The notes: generated by a model from the letters alone, not told the origin. A stretch of DNA of 7,059 bases from Thermoplasmata archaeon (GCA_023135545.1 JAGLSY010000150.1:1-7059), one strand, 5' to 3'; positions 1 through 4,374 are shown, counted from the stretch's first letter. A program made the numbers and translations.

Positions 1-1094
1 TCGATATTCGGCAACTTGGGGCCGAATGGGCCGGTCTCCAGAAGCATGACCTTCTTCTTCTCCAGGACAGGCAGGGAATCCGGGTGGAATGACGGAGCTA
101 TAATGCAGTCCAGAAATATTTTTCTCATGTAGCCTGCTGTATCTGTGTCCAGCTCGCGGTTTAGGGCCACGATGCCTCCGTAGGCCGATAAGGGGTCTGC
201 GCCCAGGGCCTTCTGGAATGCCTCGGAAATCGAATTGGAGGTTGCGACCCCACTGGGGTTCATGTGCTTGACTATGACAGCCGTCGGCTCGTCAAAATCC
301 TTGACCATTTCGAAGGTGGCGTCAATGTCCAGTATGTTGTTGAAAGAGAGATCCTTCCCCTTCAACTTCTTCGAATTGGCAATGCAGGGCTCCGGCAGGT
401 CAATGTCAGAATAAAAGGCGGCCTTCTGATATGGATTCTCACCATACCTCAGGTCCTGGATTTTTCTGAAAGGCAGAATGTATCTGGCAGGGTATTCATC
501 GCCGCCAAGTAGCGAGCCCAGCTCTTGGGATATGATTGCATCGTATTCCGCGGTTCTGGAAAAAGCCTCTATGGCCAGCTTTCTTCTGGTATCCAAGGAA
601 ACCTCTCCGTCCTCCTTCAGCTCCTTGAGTACCATGTTGTACTGTGCCGGCTCGATAATGATAATAACATTTTCATGATTCTTGGCCGCGGCCCTTATCA
701 TGGTGGGCCCACCGATGTCGATGTTTTCGATAGCTTCCTCAACCGTGAAATCATCCTTCCGCATCGTCTCCTCGAATGGATAGAGGTTGACGGCCACCAG
801 GTCAATCGTATCCAGGCCGTGCTTCTTCAACTGCTCCAGATGCTCCTCGTCCCGCTTGGCCAGTATTCCGGCGTGGATGGAGGGATGAAGTGTCTTGACC
901 CTCCCGTCCAGTATCTCGGGAAAGGAAATTATGTCGGAAATGCGCTTGACGTCTATTCCGCCCTCGTGCAGTTCCTTGAAGGTCCCGCCGGTGGAAATGA
1001 TCTCCCATCCCAGCTCGGCCAGCTCTTTGGCGAATTTCACCACATTGCTCTTGTCCGAAACGCTGATAAGTGCTCTCCTAGGCTCATCGTCCAA
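1..1094 (-). CDS. purH: Bifunctional AICAR transformylase / IMP cyclohydrolase PurH (3' end cut by window)
   Basis: PurH catalyses the last two steps of IMP synthesis: formylation of AICAR with 10-formyl-tetrahydrofolate, then ring closure. The visible 364 codons cover the whole MGS-like cyclohydrolase domain (about residues 5-150; ISTGGT near 35 and GRVKTLHPSIHAGIL near 65) and the start of the transformylase domain. That second domain includes KHMNPSG with the Lys-His pair at residues 276-277, equivalent to the catalytic pair of known PurH proteins. The usual Cys of the KHxNPCG motif is Ser here. The family is about 500-530 residues, so about a third lies outside the window. The start is a TTG at 1094-1092, just after an in-frame stop, with GAGGTG at 1105-1100 as Shine-Dalgarno; no in-frame ATG is near. 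Many archaea use PurP and PurO instead, so a bacterial-type PurH is a lineage marker. Family assignment is very secure. Confidence 0.96.
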   Translation of the reverse strand, partial: MDDEPRRALISVSDKSNVVKFAKELAELGWEIISTGGTFKELHEGGIDVKRISDIISFPEILDGRVKTLHPSIHAGILAKRDEEHLEQLKKHGLDTIDLVAVNLYPFEETMRKDDFTVEEAIENIDIGGPTMIRAAAKNHENVIIIIEPAQYNMVLKELKEDGEVSLDTRRKLAIEAFSRTAEYDAIISQELGSLLGGDEYPARYILPFRKIQDLRYGENPYQKAAFYSDIDLPEPCIANSKKLKGKDLSFNNILDIDATFEMVKDFDEPTAVIVKHMNPSGVATSNSISEAFQKALGADPLSAYGGIVALNRELDTDTAGYMRKIFLDCIIAPSFHPDSLPVLEKKKVMLLETGPFGPKLPNI

Positions 1095-1118
1095 TCTAAC
1101 ACCTCATACCATGGCCAA

Positions 1119-1137
1119 TTCCCGATATTCGCGGGAA
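1119..1137. promoter_or_regulatory. Dyad in the purH leader (possible operator or hairpin)
   Basis: TTCCCG and CGGGAA are perfect 6-bp inverted arms around a 7-nt AT-rich spacer, 25 nt upstream of the purH start codon. A weak TATA-like element (GTTTATGA on the minus strand, about 1172-1165) would place transcription initiation near 1142, so the dyad would lie at or just inside the 5' end of the transcript. It could bind a dimeric repressor or form a small hairpin. This is inferred from symmetry and position only. Confidence 0.3.
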
Positions 1138-1266
1138 CGACCCAACCACCAATAACATTCCGAGTCATAAACCTTATTGAATATTTCTGGTTCGCTGAGA
1201 GATGATTTGGCTTTACAACACTCATGCCCGCCATCCGGCCCCCGCGTTGAAACATCCGCTGTGGAT

Positions 1267-1370
1267 GCATCCTTTACCCGCCTTCCATCCCCCGCCGTGC
1301 TATCACAACACTGTAACCCATACTGGGTATTACTGGGACCCACGCTGGCACAATACTGGCCCACTTTATG
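1267..1370. repeat. Dispersed non-coding repeat, copy A
   Basis: This stretch aligns almost without gaps to 6062-6165 (copy B), with roughly 70 of about 104 positions identical. The most conserved parts are GCAYYCTTTACCC at the left end and ACTGGGACCCMCGCT in the middle. Read on the minus strand it contains a loose tandem of 10-13-nt units starting CCAGT/CCAGC (for example CCAGTATTGTG, CCAGCGTGGGT, CCAGTATGGGT). It lies 26 bp beyond the stop codon of the HD-domain gene, and copy B lies 45 bp beyond the coaD stop in the same orientation. No long reading frame is conserved between copies. With the purH leader it fills the 1095-1395 gap; I see no RNA gene or other coding region there. Confidence 0.7.
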
Positions 1371-1395
1371 ATTATCAATTGCTGTCGTGTTTTCA

Positions 1396-1920
1396 TTATA
1401 TTTTGTCAAGATCCTCATCACAGTAATTGCACAACTCATTGTGGAGGGCCAGTGCCCTTTCGGCCGCGGTTTCCAGCCCCTTCTCCATCAATTCCCAGGA
1501 GGCCTCCTTCCCGGTCTTTCTCCTGTCCGGTGATAAGGGGTCTCCAACCACATTGTCCGAATATGTGACTATTTTCTCTTCGATAGTGGAGGGCATGTAA
1601 TCCCCATCCGGAAAGCCAAGTCCTTTCGCATCATCCAGAGTCAGCCCGGCCCCGAGATGCTTGCGGGCTATGGCAATAACTCTTTCATCGATTTCCCTTC
1701 TTTCAAGGATTTCCACACCCCTGACAAGATGCCAGATATCGTGTGTTATGCTCCTCCCCACATCATGAAGCAATGCCCCGGCAGTTATCAAATCCAAATT
1801 TGCATCACATAAAACTCCGATTTTGGAGGCCAGCGCCTCTACGGCAAAGCAATGTTCTATAACGGCAGGCTCGCATCCCTCCTCCTCGAGTATCCGGATG
1901 CACTCCTGTCTGGAAGGCAA
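1396..1920 (-). CDS. HD-domain (HDIG-type) metal-dependent phosphohydrolase
   Basis: A 174-residue protein that is essentially one HD domain. Candidate metal ligands are His23 (VIEHC), the His52-Asp53 doublet (ALLHDVGR), His88 (KHLGAGL) and Asp122 (TYSDN). His60 and His64 add to the active site as in HDIG-type enzymes. Such proteins hydrolyse phosphomonoesters or phosphodiesters; the substrate cannot be read from the sequence. The start is a TTG at 1920-1918, five bases after the trm56 stop, preceded only by a weak AGGGG. The first residues (MPSRQECIRILEEEGC) match the usual start of the family, so I accept it. Close spacing with trm56 implies co-transcription and probably translational coupling, which hints at a tRNA or nucleotide-related role. 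No strong terminator follows; copy A of the dispersed repeat begins 26 bp downstream. Confidence 0.88.
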   Translation of the reverse strand: MPSRQECIRILEEEGCEPAVIEHCFAVEALASKIGVLCDANLDLITAGALLHDVGRSITHDIWHLVRGVEILERREIDERVIAIARKHLGAGLTLDDAKGLGFPDGDYMPSTIEEKIVTYSDNVVGDPLSPDRRKTGKEASWELMEKGLETAAERALALHNELCNYCDEDLDKI

Positions 1921-1925
1921 AGCCC

Positions 1926-2438
1926 CTATTCTTCCACCACCTTCTTCCCCTCGTTGCTGGGTATTATTTTCATCTTGCCCTCGAAATTCCTCAGGGCCCT
2001 TCCCTCAAAAATGCGGTCCAAGAAGATAGCCAGCGCCGCAACCTCCGAATGGGGCTGGTTGCCCACTGAGACATTGAAATCCGCAATCTTGTAAACATCG
2101 CCTGGCACCTTCTCCGCGCCCACCACGACCAGAATATCATTGTTATCCTGAATGGCTTTGATGGATGCCACCGCTTCTTCAAGTTCCATACCGTACATGG
2201 TCAAGTGAACTATCGTTCCCTCCCACTCTTTCAAGACCTTTCTCCAGCTGATGCCAGTCTCCAAAATTACACCATTACCAAACCTGTCGTTGACACCGTT
2301 GAAATTCGCCTCCAGCTCCCTGTCTGAGGTGTCCACCAAAATCTTATCTGCCCTGAAGGCCCTGGCGACCAGGCTGACATGGGTGGTAATTCTCTTGTCC
2401 CGCTCTGGGCGGTGGCCTATCCGAAGAACCGTTATCAT
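1926..2438 (-). CDS. trm56: tRNA (cytidine(56)-2'-O)-methyltransferase Trm56
   Basis: A 170-residue SPOUT-class enzyme that uses S-adenosylmethionine to methylate the ribose of C56 in the T-loop of archaeal tRNAs. Family signatures are the N-terminal VLRIGHRPERDKRITTH (residues 4-20), HLTMYG (78-83), VVGAEKVP (105-112) and NQPHSEVAALA (127-137), which form the knotted cofactor-binding fold. The frame extends 13 codons further upstream, but ATG at 2438 is chosen because the protein then begins MITVLRIGHR like its relatives and GAGGAG (2449-2444) sits 5 nt before it. It is the first gene of a two-gene unit with the HD hydrolase. Its target, C56, lies three nucleotides from the T-loop intron in the neighbouring tRNA-Ser gene. 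Confidence 0.95.
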   Translation of the reverse strand: MITVLRIGHRPERDKRITTHVSLVARAFRADKILVDTSDRELEANFNGVNDRFGNGVILETGISWRKVLKEWEGTIVHLTMYGMELEEAVASIKAIQDNNDILVVVGAEKVPGDVYKIADFNVSVGNQPHSEVAALAIFLDRIFEGRALRNFEGKMKIIPSNEGKKVVEE

Positions 2439-2489
2439 GATCGCTCCTCTTTTTCTGGCTTTGCAGCTCCGTACCACATAAAAACTTCT

Positions 2490-2498
2490 CGATATAAC
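2490..2498 (-). promoter_or_regulatory. TATA box for trm56-HD unit
   Basis: GTTATATC on the minus strand, centred near 2494, would start transcription about 26 bp downstream near 2468. That leaves a leader of about 30 nt carrying the GAGGAG ribosome binding site of trm56. The match is by sequence and spacing only. Confidence 0.45.
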
Positions 2499-2518
2499 TA
2501 ATTTTCATCAGTTGACTG

Positions 2519-2537
2519 TAAAAATATTGAAAAAATT
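2519..2537 (-). terminator. T-rich terminator after the winged-helix gene
   Basis: Immediately after the TAA stop at 2540-2538 the minus strand reads AATTTTTTCAATATTTT, two oligo-T runs of the kind that terminate archaeal transcription without a hairpin. It separates the winged-helix gene from the trm56 unit. Confidence 0.5.
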
Positions 2538-3044
2538 TTATTCCTCGTATTTCTCGATTCTGTGACCCCTGTATTCCAACTCGGCCGAGCGCTTGACCAG
2601 TGCCTTCAGCATGGTGGCCGATACATTCAACTCCTCGGACACGTCACCGGCAAAAACCCCGTCCTCAACCACCATACTGGTTATTATTTCCTCGATCTTC
2701 TTGAACTCCTTGTCCGGCATGCCTGCTGCAGCAATAATATCGCTGATTTCGAAGACAGATGCCGAGGTGTTTATGTGGAATGATGAATAATAGGTGTGAT
2801 ATGCCTTGACCGGCTTTTCAGTGCTGTCCTCTCCCGGCTGCTGCCAGCGTGTCTCCACCAGGTTCATTTTCTCGAAGATTCGCAGGGCCTTTTTTCCGTC
2901 CTTGCCGAACTTTTCCTCGATGTAGTTGACCGTCCTCCATTCCACGGAGATCTCCTTGAATATTTCCCTTTTCAGCTCCGTGTCAACAGCCCTGAAGACA
3001 GAGATAAGCTCTGCTGGTTCATTGATTACTTTAATCCGATTCAT
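2538..3044 (-). CDS. Conserved archaeal winged-helix (ArsR-like) DNA-binding protein
   Basis: A 168-residue protein with no signal peptide or membrane segment. Residues about 15-75 form an ArsR-like winged helix (FRAVDTELKREIFKEIS, then WRTVNYIEEKFG as turn/recognition region and KALRIFEKMNLVETRW). Residues about 110-168 have a second helical, wHTH-like pattern (DGVFAGDVSEELNVSATMLK). I recognise the N-terminus as that of a predicted transcriptional regulator family widespread in archaea (COG4738 in my recollection). Ligand and targets are unknown. The ATG at 3044 has no Shine-Dalgarno, and a TATAA element is centred 26 bp upstream, so a leaderless mRNA is likely. A T-rich terminator follows. 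It sits upstream of trm56 on the same strand but seems to be transcribed separately. Confidence 0.85.
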   Translation of the reverse strand: MNRIKVINEPAELISVFRAVDTELKREIFKEISVEWRTVNYIEEKFGKDGKKALRIFEKMNLVETRWQQPGEDSTEKPVKAYHTYYSSFHINTSASVFEISDIIAAAGMPDKEFKKIEEIITSMVVEDGVFAGDVSEELNVSATMLKALVKRSAELEYRGHRIEKYEE

Positions 3045-3066
3045 GAAATATCTAACCCCATACCGA

Positions 3067-3084
3067 CTTATAACGATATAAAAC
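3067..3084 (-). promoter_or_regulatory. TATA boxes for the winged-helix gene
   Basis: Two overlapping candidates on the minus strand: TTATAAG (3073-3067), centred 26 bp before the ATG and predicting a leaderless transcript, and GTTTTATATC (3084-3075), predicting a leader of about 9 nt. The lack of a Shine-Dalgarno before the ATG fits either one. Confidence 0.5.
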
Positions 3085-3107
3085 TGTCTGAACCAACTAC
3101 CTATGCA

Positions 3108-3119
3108 ATAAAAAACAAA
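3108..3119 (-). terminator. Oligo-T terminator after tRNA-Ser
   Basis: The minus strand reads TTTGTTTTTTAT right after the discriminator base of tRNA-Ser, typical for termination of an archaeal tRNA transcript. Confidence 0.55.
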
Positions 3120-3120
3120 G

Positions 3121-3344
3121 CGCCGAGAGGGAGATTTTCAACGAAGTGGAGGCAGTTTTATCAATCCGAAAAAGCAAGTTTTTCGGACGCTGGACCTATC
3201 GCTTCGTTTGGCTCACCAAACTCCGCTTACGGGCCGCGCCTCGATGAACGTTGCTGCGCATCGTTCATCTTCGATTTGAACTCCCGAGTGGTAACCCACA
3301 CAAGCTTTCCAGGCTTGCGCCCTACCAGGCTGAGCTATCTCGGC
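3121..3344 (-). tRNA. tRNA-Ser(GGA) interrupted by a T-loop intron (exons 3344-3275 and 3134-3121)
   Basis: Joining 3344-3275 to 3134-3121 gives an 84-nt class II tRNA. The acceptor stem GCCGAGA/TCTCGGC is a perfect 7 bp. The D-stem is GCTC/GGGC. The anticodon stem is CAAGC/GCTTG with loop CTGGAAA (anticodon GGA). A long variable arm GTGG-GTTA-CCAC marks a serine tRNA. The T-arm is GGGAG-TTCAAAT-CTCCC, and G73 is the usual archaeal serine discriminator. CCA is not encoded. The contiguous DNA runs from the 5' exon straight into 140 unrelated bases after TTCAAA, so the T-arm and the acceptor 3' strand exist only across the gap. Because both sides share AAATC the exact junction can slide by a few bases, but the spliced product is the same; about 59/60 is the likely position. 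A TATA box sits 27 bp upstream and a T-run follows. A tool that allows only anticodon-loop introns could miss or truncate this gene. Confidence 0.88.
3135..3274 (-). other. 140-nt tRNA-Ser intron with bulge-helix-bulge ends
   Basis: Both ends fold into a splicing-endonuclease substrate. The outer helix is the T-stem GGGAG/CTCCC. It is followed by a 3-nt bulge AAT on the 3' side (3136-3134), a 5-bp central helix TTCAA (3280-3276) with TTGAA (3141-3137), a 2-nt bulge AT on the 5' side (3275-3274), and an inner helix CGAAG (3273-3269) with CTTCG (3146-3142). The canonical motif is 3-nt bulge, 4-bp helix, 3-nt bulge, so this is a slightly relaxed form with correct topology: 5' exon paired to the intron's 3' end. 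The interior has three perfect hairpins: 8 bp (3243-3250 with 3262-3269), 6 bp with a 4-nt loop (3206-3211 with 3216-3221) and 9 bp (3165-3173 with 3179-3187). No coding frame for an endonuclease fits, and I see no clear C/D or H/ACA guide boxes. Confidence 0.8.
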
Positions 3345-3366
3345 ACGATTCAGGGATTAAAGGCTC

Positions 3367-3376
3367 GATATATAGA
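3367..3376 (-). promoter_or_regulatory. TATA box of tRNA-Ser
   Basis: TCTATATATC on the minus strand is centred about 27 bp before the first base of the tRNA. This is the expected distance for transcription to begin at or next to the mature 5' end, and it supports the tRNA being expressed from its own promoter. Confidence 0.7.
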
Positions 3377-3399
3377 TTTGTCGCTGCGCAATCTGGCAA

Positions 3400-3774
3400 T
3401 CAATCCATATCATCGGCCTTTTTCAAGGCTTCCTTGACCTTGGCATAGCAAACATCCAGATTTTGCTCGGCCTTCTTGAATATCTCCTTTATCGAAACCC
3501 TGCGGTATCGGTATGAGTAGCCTCTGGGGCTGCCAGGTTGTTTTTCCTTGTAGCAGACACCGGACGACACCAGCTTTTCAAGGCTCCGGTGTGCCGTCGA
3601 CCTGTCCTTGCCTATGGCCTCTCCGATCCGTGCTGCGGTGATACCACCAGTCCTCGGAAGATTATCAAGAACCCGTATATCTGTATCGGTCAGGTTGTGC
3701 AGGCACTTGACAACATCCAAGCAGGTCAATGATTCGGGGTCCATTTTTGTTAACTCGCCAAATTTTTCCAACAT
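3400..3774 (-). CDS. One-domain TrmB-like winged-helix transcriptional regulator
   Basis: A 124-residue protein made of a single winged helix with flanking helices. Residues 30-70 (DTDIRVLDNL, then ITAARIGEAIGKDRSTAHRS as helix-turn-helix) and the wing at 72-92 (GVCYKEK, then GYSYRYRR) fit the TrmB N-terminal domain. The C-terminal helix (about 95-120) probably forms the dimer coiled coil. The sugar-binding domain of full-length TrmB is absent. Cysteines at 18, 24, 74 and 108, with 74 in the wing, would allow thiol-based sensing, as known for some haloarchaeal one-domain relatives; this is inference. ATG at 3774 is supported by GAGGTG (3786-3781) 6 nt before it. A 19-codon leader ORF with a stronger Shine-Dalgarno ends inside that ribosome binding site. 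Target genes are unknown; the nearest downstream gene is the independently promoted tRNA-Ser. Confidence 0.87.
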   Translation of the reverse strand: MLEKFGELTKMDPESLTCLDVVKCLHNLTDTDIRVLDNLPRTGGITAARIGEAIGKDRSTAHRSLEKLVSSGVCYKEKQPGSPRGYSYRYRRVSIKEIFKKAEQNLDVCYAKVKEALKKADDMD

Positions 3775-3779
3775 TTAAT

Positions 3780-3839
3780 TCACCTCAAACATTGCCTCAA
3801 ATAAATAGGTCTATCAAAATGTCTTTCTTCTCCTGTCAT
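3780..3839 (-). CDS. Putative 19-residue leader peptide of the TrmB-like gene
   Basis: The frame reads MTGEERHFDRPIYLRQCLR then TGA. Its ATG is preceded by a full GGAGG (3850-3846) at 6-nt spacing, better than the site of the regulator itself. A TATA box at 3899-3891 predicts an RNA start near 3869, about 30 nt before this ATG. The TGA at 3782-3780 overlaps the GAGGTGA ribosome binding site of the regulator, so ribosomes finishing here would lie on the next start. This layout suggests translational coupling or leader-peptide control. The peptide is too short to judge by composition; it contains one Cys and four Arg. Confidence 0.42.
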   Translation of the reverse strand: MTGEERHFDRPIYLRQCLR

Positions 3840-3890
3840 GTTTATCCTCCATTATCACTAGGTTGTGTATGATATAGGCACACCCTTACA

Positions 3891-3899
3891 CTATATAAA
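3891..3899 (-). promoter_or_regulatory. TATA box for leader ORF and TrmB-like gene
   Basis: TTTATATAG on the minus strand closely matches the archaeal TATA consensus. With the usual spacing of about 26 bp, transcription would begin near 3869, giving about 30 nt before the leader ORF and about 95 nt before the regulator ATG. Confidence 0.6.
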
Positions 3900-3931
3900 T
3901 AATTATGACCTAATTATCATTTTACGAAATT

Positions 3932-3938
3932 AAAAAAA
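3932..3938 (-). terminator. T7 run after the distal tRNA-Cys 3'-end copy
   Basis: Seven consecutive T on the minus strand lie shortly downstream of the displaced tRNA 3'-end copy at 3961-3946. They are as good as the T7 behind the intact tRNA, consistent with the distal copy having been the original gene end. Confidence 0.5.
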
Positions 3939-3945
3939 TATATGA

Positions 3946-3961
3946 GGCCGAGGGGGAGATT
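3946..3961 (-). repeat. Displaced copy of the tRNA-Cys 3' end (relic 3' exon)
   Basis: Sixteen bases are identical to 4086-4101, that is the T-stem 3' strand, acceptor 3' strand and base 73 of tRNA-Cys, shifted by exactly 140 bp. The bases just before it on the minus strand (CTTCCGTTTGAATCTCCC) resemble the intron/3'-exon junction of tRNA-Ser (CTTCGTTGAAAATCTCCC). TTTGAA can pair with the tRNA-Cys T-loop TTCAAA, but only one base is left as a bulge, so the splice motif is not intact. The 3962-4078 stretch between the copies has no gene; it holds GGTGAGCCA (4004-3996), which also occurs inside the tRNA-Ser intron. Confidence 0.65.
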
Positions 3962-4078
3962 CAAACGGAAGCCTTTTCTTTTGCCCTCGCTCCTCTGGCT
4001 CACCCTCCAAAAGAACAAGGTTTCCAATCCAAAAGGAAAACTCGGGTTCACCTGCTCGCTCGGGAATTTTTTGATAAT

Positions 4079-4085
4079 AAAAAAA
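4079..4085 (-). terminator. T7 terminator directly after tRNA-Cys
   Basis: Seven T on the minus strand begin at the base after position 73 of the intact tRNA, the standard archaeal oligo-T terminator for a tRNA gene. Confidence 0.6.
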
Positions 4086-4156
4086 GGCCGAGGGGGAGAT
4101 TTGAACTCCCGTTTGAGGCTCTGCAGGCCCCCACATAGCCGCTATGTTACCTCGGC
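4086..4156 (-). tRNA. tRNA-Cys(GCA)
   Basis: A contiguous 71-nt tRNA. The acceptor GCCGAGG/CCTCGGC is a perfect 7 bp. The D-stem is ACAT/ATGT with loop AGCGGCT, similar in shape to methanogen tRNA-Cys. The anticodon stem GGGGC/GCCTC has one G-T pair and loop CTGCAGA (anticodon GCA). There is a 4-nt variable loop, and the T-arm is GGGAG-TTCAAAT-CTCCC. CCA is not encoded. Two oddities stand out: base 73 is C, whereas tRNA-Cys normally has U73 as a synthetase identity base, and pair 10-25 is A-T. No TATA element lies at the expected ~27 bp; the region there is GC-rich. The best TATA upstream instead fits the partial 5'-end copy at 4248. The fold is convincing, but those oddities leave some doubt about how well it is charged. 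Confidence 0.88.
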
Positions 4157-4165
4157 GCTATGTTA
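4157..4165 (-). repeat. Copy of tRNA-Cys bases 8-16 directly before base 1
   Basis: TAACATAGC, identical to tRNA positions 8-16 (4149-4141), sits immediately 5' of tRNA base 1. The order on the minus strand is therefore [8-16][1-7][8-16][18 onward], a partial tandem duplication with a 16-nt period. It is part of the duplicated structure around this tRNA. Confidence 0.6.
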
Positions 4166-4236
4166 TTGAGTGTTAGCAGCCGCGCCAAGGAACATCGCAA
4201 AAACACTGGTATTTAACTGGGGTATTATTTTGCTCG

Positions 4237-4248
4237 TGTTACCTCGGC
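4237..4248 (-). repeat. Displaced copy of the tRNA-Cys 5' end
   Basis: GCCGAGGTAACA, identical to the first 12 bases of tRNA-Cys, is repeated 92 bp upstream of the intact gene. Unlike the intact gene it has a good TATA box (4289-4282) about 37 bp before it. After these 12 bases the match ends. The 4166-4236 stretch between the copies is otherwise unexplained and holds only a weak TATA-like TTAAATA. Confidence 0.55.
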
Positions 4249-4281
4249 CTGTGCATTTTTGCATTTGGCCGCTTGTTGTTC

Positions 4282-4289
4282 AATATATT
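4282..4289 (-). promoter_or_regulatory. TATA box of the tRNA-Cys locus
   Basis: AATATATT on the minus strand predicts transcription from about 4260, some 11 nt before the displaced 5'-end copy and about 100 nt before the intact tRNA. It may drive a precursor from which the intact tRNA is excised. The element is nearly palindromic, so orientation is assigned from context. Confidence 0.4.
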
Positions 4290-4368
4290 CTCACATATTA
4301 ACTAAGCATCAATGAAAACACATTTAATATTAAATATTGTTCATTGAAAAAGGCACCTATAGGAATTG

Positions 4369-4374
4369 TTATAA
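4369..4374 (+). promoter_or_regulatory. TATA-like element for the PolD small-subunit gene
   Basis: TTATAA is centred about 29 bp before ATG 4401, which would give an almost leaderless mRNA; this fits the absence of a Shine-Dalgarno there. AT-rich elements at 4323-4337 (TTTAATATTAAATAT) are an alternative and would start the RNA near 4352-4360. Both would exclude the upstream TTG at 4344 from the mRNA. Confidence 0.4.

Noticed and set aside
525..1205. 226-codon plus-strand open frame
   Set aside because: It lies antisense to purH, whose minus-strand translation shows clear PurH motifs. The plus-strand product has no recognisable domain.
2439..2477. GTG at 2477 as start of trm56
   Set aside because: The 13 extra residues are not part of the family N-terminus, and the internal ATG at 2438 has a good GAGGAG site.
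2796..3437. 213-codon plus-strand open frame
   Set aside because: It crosses the winged-helix gene antisense, a promoter and the whole tRNA-Ser gene. It has no ribosome binding site and no domain pattern.
3946..4101. 16-bp direct repeats at a tRNA 3' end as att sites of an integrated element
   Set aside because: The 140 bp between them contain no integrase or any gene, and the similar 140-nt displacement in tRNA-Ser fits a T-loop intron better. A heavily deleted element cannot be fully excluded.
4145..4248. A D-arm intron joining the displaced 5' end to the tRNA-Cys body
   Set aside because: No bulge-helix-bulge pairing could be found at either boundary, and a contiguous complete 5' end already exists.
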